Shown: positions 9,701 through 20,922 of the stretch, piece after piece
How positions within the stretch are numbered: the stretch's first letter is position 1
Layout of the letters: each line of letters opens with the position of its first letter
The notes under the pieces: generated by a model
The model's input: the letters and a program-made list of their open reading frames with translations, nothing else
The model's database searches: none
What the model was told of the DNA's origin: nothing
Translations under genes and position numbers: made by a program
NCBI RefSeq assembly: GCF_932526225.1
Contig: NC_064044.1
Location: 13,468,953 to 13,532,952, forward strand
Direction: 5' to 3'
Length of the DNA stretch: 64,000 nt
Origin: Nematostella vectensis
Taxonomy: Eukaryota > Cnidaria > Anthozoa > Actiniaria > Edwardsiidae

Positions 9701-12700
9701 ACGATACGGACCCCGCGATACCGGCCCGCTCACCTCCAAAGCTCGAAATAGTGAGTTGATTTGTAAAATGCCCATCGGAAACTGGATTTTTAGTCCCGAG
9801 GTTATAGATCTTAAACACTAAAACGGCATTTTATTGTCATTTTATCTAGAATCATTGAAAATCGGCTTCAAACTCCCTGTGTTATGACAATTTCCCGCCA
9901 TAATGATTTTGCAACGCGCGCGACAATTTCAAGTTTGCTGAAAGTTTATTTGGGATAAAAAAGGCAGCAAATCGTCTCTTCGTACAAAAAAAACGTCAAA
10001 TCACTCTAGGAATTTACCTGCATAACCAGCTTAACGTATCCACATTCAAGAGAAGTTCTTTTAGAGAATATATCTTATCGTCTGTGGAGGATTTACAGCG
10101 AAAGAAGACATTTCTACGATCAATTCGAGTTGAGAACGACGTATCAATCTGGACTAAATTGTTTTACAAAATTGTTGGTCAAAACTCAGAGAATGTCTTC
10201 TTTGGAGGTTCTGTATATCTGGAGGATTTAAAGCGTTGTGTGAAAATACAAAATGGAGTTTATTGAATGATCATGAGCGAACAAAATCTTCACGAACATC
10301 GACGAAACTCAGAAGCGAAACCTCGCCTCGTGCAACCGTAAGCCCGTAAGGTAAACAACGTTGAAAATTCTATTGAGGAAAAAAAATGTTATTTCCCAGC
10401 TAAGGGTCGGTCCGTACCGTGAAATACCGTGACCGAGGGCTTGAAAATACTGACCTCTGCCCAAGGCCGAGGTCAGTATTTTCAAGCCGTCGGTCCCGGT
10501 ATTTCTCGATGCGGACCTCCCAGCTGGTAAATAACATATATCTCTTGTCAACACATAATTAAAGCAAGGCTTCTTTAACAACTGTTTTTTGCTTATACCT
10601 GTTTCACAGTGTCTTCCCGTATATCCAGGCGAGCAGGCGCATGTGTAGTTGATACCTTCGTGTGTGTTGTTACAAATACTTCCATTACTGCAGGGGCTTG
10701 AATCACATGGATAAAGGTCTGGAAAGAAATAAAAGAAGAATTCTTAGCTTCAATAAAATACAGGACCCGGGTCTATCTGGAATAAAAATAAATAAACTCG
10801 TTTGAGGGAAGTAACATGAGATAATTTTTCCCAGGTCTATACCTCTTTCACAGTTTCTTCCCGTATATCCAGGCAAACAAGTGCACGTATAGTTTTTACC
10901 GTCTTGTGTGTTGTTACAAATACTGCCATTACTGCACGGGCTAGAGAAGCAGGGCTTGTCTGAAGTAAATAAAAAACACATCGATGAAATAAACAGTGGA
11001 TAAAAGCATATCAGCATTCTGCGATTGAAGGTTAAGAATAAGACAGAAAACTTAATACCACATGATGACGTATCGATAGGACAGACGCACGAAAATCCTT
11101 CATTCACAAAGTCAGCTTTGCACATTCGGTTACTTGGGCATGAACCAACAACGCAGTCGTTCTAAGAGTAAAGAAAATGTTGACTTCAATATGCAATATT
11201 AGCATAATTCCTGGCTTTTGTATTTTTTTTTTTTGCCCACTGTATGATTGCATATTAATTGCAGTAGATATCCCATTAGAAAAAACAATGGAAGCACTTC
11301 TCTGGTAAATCAATGATAAAATAAGGTTTGGTATAGCAAAAACAAGTGACTACGTTTAGGCTAGGCCAATTTTAGTATACTAAGGTTATACCTTGGTCCC
11401 GAGGTACACACTTCCTGCGTCATACACAAGGTCTTCTGGGTGTTGATGATGAGTCGACGTGCTGGTCAGGCAGGTTTGAGTCGCGGGGAAATAATTGACT
11501 GATTGACAGTAGTGGTTGGGACTGTAGAACAAGCACTTGACAATGCACCCCGCTTCTGTTTGTCCAGTGAAGGTGGATTCATTGTGATGCTTTAGATATT
11601 TCCCATCAACTCTATCCTTCATCTCCAAAATCTTACAGCCAGTGCCTTACAAAGGAAAATGATTAAGAAAATGAGCGCAAGCACTGACCTGTCGGTGGCA
11701 ATGAATTCATTGTTAAAAAAAAAAACAGTTAAAAACGCTTATTCAGCAATATTATTCAGTCAAATTGATGAGACAGTCTATTACAAAGAGGAGTTTGCCA
11801 GTAATGTACAGTTTTAGAAAAAAATCATCCCCTTGCTAATAACACTTTCCATGCGGTTCCCCCAAAGTATTTCCGTCCTCGATATTTTCCGGAAAAACCC
11901 GACCTTAAATACCTTCTTGCTCAAAGACCTCCATCTCCAAGTTTTCAATACAATCGGGAAAAAATATGTGACGGTGTGCACAGGATTCGCCTACCGGGTT
12001 CCTTGTGCTCTACCGATCTCCCTGTGGCCGAGCACATTCGCAGTAAGCCAGTTAAAAGTAAATCTATCCGTGAAAACTTTTATCTGGCGATATTCAGTCT
12101 ACGGAACAGATGCTCATTTGAAAAAGCCACTGTCCGGCGTCCTCGATTCCATGCGACGCCATTTCGCCATTTCATCGTTTTACAGGGATGAGATAACTAA
12201 CTTATCAAGCTTTTGACCTAGCTCAATGATAATAAACCCAAGCCTGTACTTGAGCACAATAACTTTGAAACATTTCAAAATTTAGCGTGAGCAATTTTTC
12301 TGGACGAATTCTTTCGAGTTTTTTTCAGTAAAAGCACTAAAAATATTGATATGGTGGAAGAGAGCTTCTGAGGATGCGACCGAACAGTGTATTTGGGGGT
12401 TTGAGTTAAAAGGCTGTTTTACTCAAAGTTTCTAAGCTGATCGCCAAACTTCGTAAATCATTCACATTAACATGATCATTTCTTAAAAATCTTGAAGATC
12501 GGACGTATTTGGTTCTTTCCTTCACTAAAATGTATCGTATTATTGTTCACAACAACACACAATAATTTAAATGGCGCATTACGCCTTTCAGGCCGTTTAA
12601 AGCTTCTATTTAAAATTATAAAAGTATAAAATTAATTGTCATTGATGACCTCTTAGTTGGCTCACGTGGGTTTACCTTTGATCTAGCATACGGTTGAAAC

Positions 12701-15700
12701 AAAGGCTGTCTGATTTGCAACCATAGCTAAAAATGGGTCTTAACTTTTTTCCACTAACCTTTTTGGAGCACTGCAACATGCAGTGGTTTAATCAAAGTAG
12801 ATTAAAACAACTTTCACAAAAGAAACAGCCTACACTATCATATAAATGGCATTTTCCTTCTTCAGGCGGAGTACCAAAAGTGATGTTTCTAGCTTCAAAG
12901 AAGCTTAAGAGGTACCTTTCGATGCTTTTATACCCTCTCTTTCGGTGTCTCACCACCACTATTTATTGAAAAGAGGAAATTTACAATAAAAATCATGCTC
13001 GACTCATTAGCATAAAATCTCTTGGACGTGAATAAAATTATTTTGAGCGTTTGATTCGTTTTCATTTTCTAAATTGTTCTTCATCCTGAGGAGTAATGTT
13101 CACGCACAACAACAAAATTTTATTTAGTTTTGGAAAAAAGAGGGAAGTTTATTATTAACGCAGTTGCTATGGTGGAATGCACGGTCACAGGTTTATTTCA
13201 TTCTTTTGCTATTTACGCACGCTTCTACGGCTAGAACAAAAATAGTCGGGACCAAGGGAATGACACACTTTTGAATTTATCCTCCTTTTTTTTAAAGCGT
13301 TAAAATCTGAAGGCCATCTTCCACACACCGAGAGTTCATTAGTTGGAGATTCATATATGGTACATGATTTTCAGTCTATGACTAGGTGTACCAAAAATGT
13401 TTTTAGAAGCAAACATAATTTTTGGCTGTTGTTCCATGTCTTTACTATTTAAGGACTTATTGCTCTTAATAAAGGGTGCAACGGAAATCAAATTCCTGAA
13501 GGAATTCTTATCAAACGTCCAATACAAACTTTCCAGCGATTTCTACGCCTTTTCGAGATATTTAGAATATAATTACATGTGTGTTTTGTGGCTTGGAGAA
13601 GGTAAAACCATGCAAGATCGTAATCGTTTAATAATTTTAAAACCAGGTGGAAATATGTGCTCAAAGTTCTTTCAGATTAAGTAAAATAGCAGTTTTAGCT
13701 ATGCTGTGAGTCTCGGCTTTTAACTTTGCTTATGACTGGATGTACCAAAAAATGTGAAATTTAGTGAGTTAGAACTTTTCTCATGTGATTCATTCTCTTT
13801 AAAATGTCGCTAAAATCTGGTTCCTTAAAGACTTCTTAGGAAGTTGATTTGCTAACATCAGATAAGTTGACCCTTAATTGTCATATTTTGTTTGTTTAAA
13901 AAGTATAACAGGCGAGCATACTATCTAATGTTATAAATGTAATAAGATATCGCAAAACATCGCCTTCGTCAAAGCGTGTGCTGTTGTCATGACAAATGGC
14001 AGAAAATGGCGTCGCATGGAATCGAGGACGCCGGACAGTGGCTTATGCAAATGAGCATCTGTTCCGTAGACTGATTCATAGCAAAACGAGATCGAAAGGC
14101 AAAACAATGTGTGCAACACATGAATGTGGTTGGTTTCCCATATCTTGGCTTTCTAGGAAGGATTTTTCTCCGAGACCGCCATACAAACTCTTCTTCAAAA
14201 TCGTTCATTTGGTCTGATTCGATCGATTCGACCCAGTCTCCCCGCGTCTTATCTTATCTGAACTGGCTTATAGAGAAAAGGCGACACGTTTTTTTCAAGC
14301 TTAGATTGTTTTATATTTTGGAAGGACATATTTACAGAAAAAGCAAGTAAACGACTTAAGTTTACCCCTCAGCTTCTCATATTTATTTAGTTTAGCATTT
14401 ATTCTTCTTATTCACAACTTTATTAGACAGATATTGTTTCTTCTCGGTTATTTTGTCCTTGTTTATTCTCACTCACGTGGCCTCGTGTGCCAAGTGCAAG
14501 GTTCATTCAGCTTTGTCGCTTTATTGTTGACTCAAGTACACTTTAGGTTTACTTCATCTATTAAGTAAGGCTCTAGTTGCCTTTGTCGTCTAAATGGCAT
14601 ATAGGCCCGTTGCTAGCTTATCTTTTTCAGTTATTTCATTTGCTAGCCTGCATTTAGTAAATCAGCGTAGATATATATTAAAGTGTATACAAATTAATGA
14701 TAATCATCTTCATCATCATCATCATCATAATTCGTTTATTAATTACCCATCACGACGATACTGAATTACAGGTAAAATGGTCACATATACCAGCTGCTAA
14801 TGCCTAAGGTTATTTAAATACTTCACAAGCACAAATTCACTCAATCTGTTTGTAATACACAATGCGGGCATTAAAGCTTTCTCTGATCTGTTACGGGGTC
14901 AGAATTACAATTTTTGTTGGTATTCAGAAAATATAACAAACAAAAATGCAAAAGTTGGTTGGAAAATCAATCATCGAATAAAGCAGATATGTTATAAACG
15001 TTCACTTAGCTACCGATTCCGCAATATGTAGTTTAAAGGGAATTCAAGAGGTATACGAGAATGGCGGATACCCCGTAGGGAATTGAAAATTTCCACATCC
15101 CGCTGTCTGTCGTCAACATCTCCGGTTTTCCATTGATGACATTCAGACAATGCATTTTAAATAGCCGTAACTACTTTCGAACTTGAGTGAGTAGCAGATT
15201 TCATGTTTGGAGATGAAAAACCGAAGTCCCTCGATTAATGGAGCCACTTAGAGTTGATCCGCCGAGGTACTAGTATTAGCTGGGCTAGTCCCTTGAGTAT
15301 GGAAGAGGTAGTATGAACAATGCAATTATCATCGTTGTCTATGCAGGAACTTTCCATATAAGAAATAAAATATTAAATTTACACTTTGACCCCTGTAACG
15401 CCTAATCATGATTAGATTCATTAATTGACACAAAAGCTGTTCTGAAACGGTTATTAAATGGGTGGCAAAAACGTGATTTGCTTATTTCTGTGGACCTAGA
15501 AACGTGTTATGAGCCTCAAGAAATCTGACCCACTCATACTCAGCTCTACAGCCCTAGAAATTAGTTTATCAAAGCCGTAAAGTGGAGTTTTCAAAAGTGC
15601 GGTGTTGATCCAAATAGCAACGATTCCCTATAGATGCCGGAAAACTATGTGTCTGACTATTTTAAGGGCCGGGGAACGTGAAAATAAACTCGGATATACT

Positions 15701-15995
15701 TCTTTTGACTATTTATTTTACCAATAAAATAATTGATATAAAAACAAGTTCTGTTTAAAGTTTATCATTTCTGTAATGTAAAATGAAAATGTTAAAGATT
15801 TTAATCTGGTTCACATTACAACTGTTGTTTTTACAGCCGGGTGAACAGGCAAATTCTATAAACGCTTTGCAATGATTAGAAAAAATATAATAGCTTTATG
15901 TACCGTAGTTTATCCGACCGGCACTTACCCTTTGCAAAACAAGCACAGCACAGTAGAATACTGACAAGAACATAATTCATATCTTCTTTCTGCAT
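6740..15995 (-). CDS. FREP1: secreted PAN-EGF(x4)-fibrinogen-domain protein
   Basis: Nine exons join in frame (1446 nt, 481 aa): 15995-15929, 11645-11392, 11161-11059, 10959-10843, 10718-10599, 9616-9494, 9023-8932, 8038-7747, 7017-6740. Residues 1-22 form a signal peptide (hydrophobic core [13 protein letters not shown]). Residues 23-107 are a PAN/Apple-like module. Residues 108-141 are an atypical EGF-like module, and 142-180, 181-220 and 221-261 are three EGF modules (CSNGSICNN type). The rest is a fibrinogen C-terminal domain with the opening [14 protein letters not shown], the GGGWTVFQ core, the calcium loop DKDND and WWYDDCH. All EGF exons are phase 1-1, so modules can be gained or lost in frame. 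Such cnidarian and invertebrate FREPs are proposed secreted lectins or matrix proteins; the ligand is unknown. The 4.3-kb first intron separates the signal exon, which is placed by homology with FREP2/3. Confidence 0.9.
7264..7485. repeat. Diverged ~110-bp tandem pair in FREP1 intron 8
   Basis: Two related blocks share ttgctcatttaactata / ttgctcttatttaactata, cgacaatgtttgc / cgacaaagtttgc and a gtcatcaacggaatcaaa / gtcatcgacataatcaaa segment. They lie in the 729-bp intron between the last two FReD exons. No coding potential. Confidence 0.6.
8775..8915. repeat. Three diverged copies of a ~45-bp unit
   Basis: The motif acaagttctaggttcag recurs three times (acaagttctgggctcag in the middle copy), followed by similar gtaatgatagttaa-type segments. 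It lies in the FREP1 intron next to the first FReD exon. The open frames seen on both strands here follow from the repeat. Confidence 0.6.
9641..9715. repeat. Short hairpin repeat in a FREP1 intron
   Basis: cggggtccggtatc pairs with gatacggaccccg across a 45-bp centre containing gccggtatcat. It sits just upstream, in transcript terms, of EGF exon 9616-9494. It shares the GGTCCG/CGGACC end theme with the hairpin at 10409-10517, so both may belong to one MITE family. Confidence 0.6.
10409..10517. repeat. 109-bp foldback element in a FREP1 intron
   Basis: Outer arms ggtccgtaccgtgaaatacc and ggtatttctcgatgcggacc pair imperfectly. The inner arms gaccgagggcttgaaaatac and gtattttcaagccgtcggtc pair almost perfectly, with gacctctgcccaaggccgaggtc in the loop region. 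It has no coding capacity and is probably a MITE. It lies between the EGF exons at 9616-9494 and 10718-10599. Confidence 0.75.
11700..15900. other. FREP1 intron 1 content
   Basis: This is the long intron between the signal-peptide exon and the PAN exon. It holds an inverted pair at 12091-12173 / 13994-14079 (cggaacagatgctcatttg and its complement), a short catcat microsatellite near 14706-14730, and at 15000-15400 a block homologous to the first introns of FREP2 and FREP3 (for example ggtactagtattagctgggctag). No additional exon was identified. Confidence 0.6.
12091..12173. repeat. Left arm of an 85-bp inverted repeat (partner 13994-14079)
   Basis: The arm contains cagtctacggaacagatgct and ggcgtcctcgattccatgcg; the reverse complement of both recurs at 13994-14079 with few differences. 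The arms are 1.8 kb apart within FREP1 intron 1. They could be ends of a composite element or two solo copies of one repeat. Nothing recognisable is encoded between them. Confidence 0.7.
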
Positions 15996-16069
15996 TGTAG
16001 TCTTAAGCGAAATGAGGCTTTAGATGCCAATAACTCCGCAACCTAAAGACGAAGGTGTTACGGCTATGT

Positions 16070-16086
16070 GGGGGTTTATAATTAAT
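16070..16086 (-). promoter_or_regulatory. Putative TATA element of FREP1
   Basis: On the minus strand, attataaac lies about 80 bp upstream of the FREP1 ATG at 15995. The surrounding 60 bp (cccccacatagccgtaacacc) are conserved upstream of FREP2 and FREP3, where the TATA core has degenerated to attaatcataatcc. The position suits a core promoter, but no transcription start is visible. Confidence 0.35.
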
Positions 16087-16129
16087 GCTGCCCGGTGCCT
16101 CGCCCTTTTCGATTTAAGTTCACAGTCTA

Positions 16130-16240
16130 CGGATTAATAGCGGAGCCGGTCGCGCGCGGAGCTCCATAGGTATAGAGAATATAACTATGCGACTTAGTTT
16201 TTTTGGTACCCTGTGTGGTCGCCCGCCTGCCCGCACACCT
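16130..16240. repeat. Dispersed GC-rich repeat (gcggagctccata family)
   Basis: The stretch tagcggagccggtcgcgcgc followed by ggagctccatag, tatagagaatataactatgc and gacttag recurs at 42430-42720 and, in part, at 28690-28745 and 37800-37860. It is an unclassified interspersed repeat with a palindromic GC-rich core. Confidence 0.6.
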
Positions 16241-16670
16241 TAAGATAATTTTACAATTCGTCTCCTTGGTAGAATAAAAACAAATTAATACACTTTTGCA
16301 CTATCTGTGAATGTTGAATTATTTAATAAAACCCTGACAAGTACAGTAAAACCTACAATAATTTGACTTTTTGTGTGTTGTTTTTATTTTGCATATATGG
16401 GAACCCTGTGCCTGTTTCATTTCGCAACTCGCTTCCCTTTCGCAATTCGCTCGACAAATAATCCCGTTAAACCTACAAACATTCAACAAATGGTAGGAGA
16501 AGAAATGGAGGACTCTACTGATAGAGAATGGACTATTTGAGCACTAAATTTCATCCAAACCTTGTCGAGCAGGTATAAAATCTTTTCAGCGACGAACTGT
16601 TGCTCATAATTCGGAAATCAATGGCACATTGAAACCTTTACCTTTACAAATTGCGGTCACAAACTCCCAA

Positions 16671-16784
16671 AAAAGATACCAGAATCTTGGCAAGACAATG
16701 TCTAATGACGAAAGGGGAAATAAAAGATACCAGAATCTTGGCAAGACAATGTCTAATGACGAAAGGGGAACTATAAAGGAAGGC
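16671..16784. repeat. 57-bp tandem duplication
   Basis: The unit aaagataccagaatcttggc, then aagacaatgtctaatgacga, then aaggggaa occurs twice head to tail with almost no difference. It lies upstream of FREP1 in non-coding DNA. I see no gene between 16250 and 17500. Confidence 0.85.
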
Positions 16785-17512
16785 GAAAATATATGACCCG
16801 CGTCAGTGAAGGATTTCTTAGGACATACGAATTCACGCAAATAATCTATGAGTTATATCTTCATGCTCTAATTCATGAAATAAACTTAGTTAGGATGTAA
16901 ATGGATCCGTCTGTGGTGTTTTTTCTTCCCAGAGGCCTCAATTTTACGATTTTAGAGCGATAAAAGTTTGACTCGGATTTTGAGTCGATACTAAGTATGA
17001 TGAGACAAGGCTGGCAACTTTATTCTGACTACCTCAGCTTCAGCGCGATTTTCTACCGGATTTTAAGCAGTACGAAAACACTGACACCGGTACAGGATAG
17101 GAGAGGAATGAAATATCTACGAATCGAGTTTTTAAGCAATCGGCCTAAAAACCTGCGAGAAATAATTTTTTGAACGTAAATTTTAGCTTTCCGTCGATGA
17201 TCGGGACATAGCAGCTGGTCAAATGGCGTCCTTGGAATGTAATTTGCATAGACAGCGTAGCCCCATACCGTGGACCGGTGTTTTACTCTCCTGTCCCCCC
17301 CCCGGACCGCAAACGTAGACAATACGCACTGTACTCCCCTTAGCTCCATACATTTCGCTCTATGCAACAGCTCTCAATTTAGATTTTATCGCGAAAACTG
17401 CGAAAAAGCCTGCGATTCGTGCGCCACGTGAGCGAATGATAAGGTGGCAAAGACAAGAAAAAGTTTTACTCTGTGATTCCTTAGTCGTATTTCGGATGCT
17501 TTTCTTTGTAAA

Positions 17513-17830
17513 TTGAGTTCAATATTCACGAGCGAACAACTAAAATGCTCGAAATTGGCAAGCAGTTTACATACCGTGTGTATATTTGGACAAGCAGGAA
17601 CAGGAAAGTCATTTATCGTTAAGGAAATTTATCGGCAAGAAAAGCAAGGAAAAGAGTGTAAGTTGTGTGCTCGACGGGTATCGCATTCGAGGTGTACAAG
17701 GACGCCAATCTGTGCCATAAGCCAACGACAGTTCATTCCTTCCTCGGCATTGGAACAATATTTCTGCATTCCAAAAACCACAGGGTACCCGCGCCGAAAA
17801 CCCTGAAAAAATTGAAAATACAGGTCTGAA
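17513..17830 (+). pseudogene. PIF1-like helicase N-terminal fragment, frameshifted
   Basis: One frame starting near 17513 gives FTSEQLKCSKLA and then a Walker A P-loop, IFGQAGTGKSFIVKEI. After about 17660 the homology moves to another frame, giving VVCSTGIAFEVYKDA and then TTVHSFLGIG, the T-x-H-S-F-x-G motif of PIF1-like superfamily 1 helicases. A TAA precedes VVCSTGIA in that second frame, so one frameshift and one stop break it. The rest of the helicase (motifs II-VI) is absent before the frame closes at about 17830. Such helicases occur as host genes and inside Helitron or virus-like elements; too little remains to tell which. Confidence 0.7.
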
Positions 17831-18169
17831 TCAGAAAATTTAAAAGGTCATTGGCCAAAAATAATCAAAGACACAAATTATAGTATCGAAATAAAGTAAC
17901 TTGTCCATGTTTTATTTCTATTTTAAATATTGTCACTCATCAATCATGTCTCATACCAACATCACAACATTGGCCGTAACTAGGCAGGTTTTCGAACAAT
18001 GGAATCGAGCGTTGTTTCACTCTCTTCCTATTCTATATAGAACCTAAATACGAAGTTAGGTTTGGAGAGCGTTCGGGCTAGTCACGAACACTCAACAGGC
18101 TATGGTTACTCAGTACTGTTCAAATGTTTTGATAGTTGAAAACAACGATCGCGTGGGTTTTTAGACGAG

Positions 18170-18256
18170 AAATAGTGAATCATTTTCACTCAAGAATATG
18201 CCGCTTAATGACTCCGCGTGAGTTAAGTTATGGGAATCGAATTTGCCGAGGCAGTA
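18170..18256. repeat. 88-bp direct repeat, copy 1 (copy 2 at 18504-18591)
   Basis: aaatagtgaatcattttcac through ccgaggcagtaa recurs 334 bp away at 18504-18591 with only a few substitutions. The pair lies 3' of the broken tyrosine recombinase (minus strand). Direct repeats at that place recall the split repeats of YR retrotransposons, but this is only a structural suggestion. Confidence 0.7.
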
Positions 18257-18503
18257 AGCGGCTGAAAGCCCCAAAGGTGTCGTAAAGGTTATACGTCGCC
18301 GAAGGGGAGGTGGGCGGGTCGAAATTGCTGCATGACTTACCGAGCTTCGAGGATACGTCTAAAAGCCTCGAGACTTTGAGATAAATTTCTTAAATAGGCC
18401 CATACTCGCCAAATACCTACAAACCATACCCCGGAATGTCTCTAGGGAGTTTGGTGTAAACTCACTCACGCACGGTCGTGTTTCGCGACATATCCTTTAC
18501 TGA

Positions 18504-18591
18504 AAATAGTGAATCATTTTCACTCAAGAATATACCGCTTACCGACTCCGCGTGAGTTAAGTTATGGGAATCGAATTTGCCGAGGCAGTAA
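18504..18591. repeat. 88-bp direct repeat, copy 2
   Basis: Second copy of the repeat at 18170-18256, in the same orientation. It differs at about four positions (ataccgcttaccgactc against atgccgcttaatgactc). Its right end lies about 125 bp from the recombinase frame that ends at 18717. Confidence 0.7.
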
Positions 18592-18716
18592 CCCTGTCCT
18601 CTTACCCCATGCGTAACGAGACTAAACTATTACAATAAATGACACCGGGAATATTCGATGGCTTTATTATCTTCCTCCCAAAACTCAGGAAAAACGGATT
18701 CCCGGCATACATTCAG

Positions 18717-19795
18717 CTAAGGAAAAGCGAGAGATAAATTACCCAACCTATTGTGGGTGGTAAAATCGGCTGTCAAAGAAAGAGCCGGAGTCTCCCCTGT
18801 AGCGTTTGGGACAGTACTTTCAGCTAGTGCATCTGCCACCCGCTCGGCGTTCATAACCTTCCCCGTCTGCGAATAATATTCCGGTGTAGAAGTAGACTTC
18901 CAGCCGACGTGTCTTGCCACATCTTCCGTAGACACCCCACAAAGTGAGAGAGTGATGGAGCAACCGCTTCTAAAACCGTGCATCGTCTCCCCTTCGATGA
19001 TGTCCGCTTTACCCCAGTTTAAGCCTTTTCGCGATAGTAGAACCTACAAAGGGGTTGTCTGAAACTTTGGTTGCACCATCGGTTGCCCTAAATAGGTAAC
19101 CTTCCCTCAGGTTAATTTTCATTATATCACATAGCTTGATATATAGACGAAGGTTCGCTACCGGGCAGGCTACGGGGTCTAGGCACTTCTTAATCGGAAA
19201 AACGTTAGTATCCCCTCCGCCCCGTAACGTCTTACCGTACGTATGCCGACGTACGACGGCATACGACGACGTACGACGGACCAGATAGTTTCCCCATCTT
19301 GGTTAAGACCCTCCCTAGGTCCGAAGCTCGATCGCCGGCAAAGAAATCCAAACAGAAAAACGCCAAATCCCTAGCGTGAATATATCGTTGGATAGGGGTG
19401 GCTTTTTCGACAAAAAACAAATTCCGAAGGCAGCGGCAAAGCTTGGCTAGCTTATCAAAGAAAATGGGCGTGTCCTGCTTCGGACTTACGTAAGCCATCG
19501 CCTGCTCTTCTCGGATAGATGTAAGATAATCCTTCACTGACCGGTGTGACGCGGGATTGCCACCGTGCCGAACCCGCCGAACCAAACTTTGTACACGTTG
19601 GCTTATGAATCTTCGTGCGTCCCCCTTTATCCTTCCAGACCAGAAACCGATTGATATCTCGGGGGGACGCCGACGTTTTTAGATGGCGTCAAAGAGGCTA
19701 AAAACCTTTCCAGCTCCTTAAGTAAGCTTGACTTTTGCTTCTGATATGGCTTATTATTCCTAGAGGATTTAAGGGATTCTAACCGCCGGTCCAAA
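18717..19795 (-). pseudogene. Tyrosine recombinase of a Crypton/YR-type element, broken
   Basis: Minus-strand pieces in order: an N-terminal segment (LDRRLESLKSSRNNKPYQ) near 19790, a core-binding region (NPASHRSVKDYLTSIREEQ), IHARDLAFFCLDFFAGDRAS with the first catalytic Arg region near 19330, then GKTLRGGGDTNVFPIKK, and finally HGFRSGCSITLSLCGVST with the H-x-x-R pair, VGWKSTSTPEYYSQ carrying the tyrosine, ending 18717. The pieces lie in different frames: the frame changes after about 19590 and near 19240, and a TAA interrupts near 19020. This family of transposon recombinases cuts and joins DNA through the tyrosine. Whether the parent was a Crypton or a YR retrotransposon cannot be decided from the enzyme alone. 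Confidence 0.8.
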
Positions 19796-19835
19796 AAAGA
19801 AAGGTCGATATAATTATTACTGATATTTCATTGGT

Positions 19836-20225
19836 ATGTTTGTTTCAGGAGGAAATCAAAACGAAGATGCTCACCGACATTGTGCAGAGATACATATGGG
19901 AGCTAACCAATTCGTCAAAGACTTCCGACAAAAACGGCGGGTGAAAAAGGCAATGGCCCACCGCCAAATGGTCATGGCTAGAAAGATCAAAGAAACAAAG
20001 AGAGAGGCTAAAATCCCATTCGACACTGTCCTCTCTGACACATCCCACCAAAAAGCAAACTCACACAACGCTCTTTGTGCACTGGTAGGGAAGTTTGGTG
20101 ACGCAGTGCTTTCGCGGCTCTACATTAAGTCAGAGCTAATCGTTTTGTCAAAAGGGTATAATCTCCAAACCAGGACGAGTCAAAACAAGGCACAGCTAGG
20201 GGCGGCATTGACGAGAGCCATTTAA
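19836..20225 (+). CDS. Unrecognised 129-aa reading frame beside the recombinase
   Basis: This plus-strand frame is highly basic in its middle (VKDFRQKRRVKKAMAHRQM, then MARKIKETKREAK) and ends with LIVLSKGYNLQTRTSQNKAQ, which loosely resembles a SAP-like DNA-binding helix pair. Composition looks coding, unlike nearby frames. The start is uncertain: cag-ag at the gtttcaggaggaaatc position could be a splice acceptor, making this a last exon. It may be a second gene of the mobile element or a fragment. I do not recognise the family. Confidence 0.4.
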   Translation: MFVSGGNQNEDAHRHCAEIHMGANQFVKDFRQKRRVKKAMAHRQMVMARKIKETKREAKIPFDTVLSDTSHQKANSHNALCALVGKFGDAVLSRLYIKSELIVLSKGYNLQTRTSQNKAQLGAALTRAI

Positions 20226-20489
20226 GTCAACGTGGATATCCCCTGCCCCTGGAATATAGTTCGTGCTGAAAAGTTACGTGTACTTTCTTTACAAAGTGGC
20301 TGGGGCGTACGAATTCGAAGGGTCCCATGGACAATTTATAAACATTAAACGACAGAACAATAATTTTTGCTGTTGGGTTAGCTTCGCCTACTGTTTTCGG
20401 GAGCCCTGTGGTACGTGGCATGTTTTTCACGTGCCAGTTATTTTTTATCTTACAATAGCCTGTTTTGTCTCTGTTGTGAATTGGAAGTA

Positions 20490-20922
20490 CATACATGCCA
20501 ACATTTAAAGTTAAGAAAACCGAAGATTTTGACTTCAGATGCAATTTGTTACTAAACGAAGTTTTAATTCCAATTTTTAGAGAGATCTGCCAACACAACA
20601 AAAACGCCAACAATGTAAATTATTCTTTATTTACACAGAGATAAAATTTGCAATTGAACAATATCAGATGTAATATTTAAACACAATCTCTTTATAAAGT
20701 ATTAAGTAATACATTATCCATATTTTGATGTAAATACATTAGTATATGTATTGGCTATTGAAAATGAACTCTTGTTACCCTTTTGTAACTAAATATTGTT
20801 TGTTACAAATAAAAAACCGGAAAATTTATAAAAACGGAGAAAACCGGATGTCACTTTTTCAACCGGAGATTTACCTAAAAACCCGGAGTCTCCAGGTGAA
20901 AACCGAATTGTTGGCATGTATG
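20490..20922. mobile_element. 433-bp MITE-like element with 13-bp TIRs
   Basis: The left end catacatgccaac is the exact complement of the right end gttggcatgtatg. Short flanks gaagta and gaagtg resemble a 6-bp target duplication. Inside are several ccggaaa/aaccgg-type repeats in the right half. No transposase frame. Confidence 0.55.

Noticed and set aside
11833-12216. 127-codon plus-strand frame in FREP1 intron 1
   Set aside because: Its end is the dispersed inverted repeat also found at 13994-14079; no recognisable domain.
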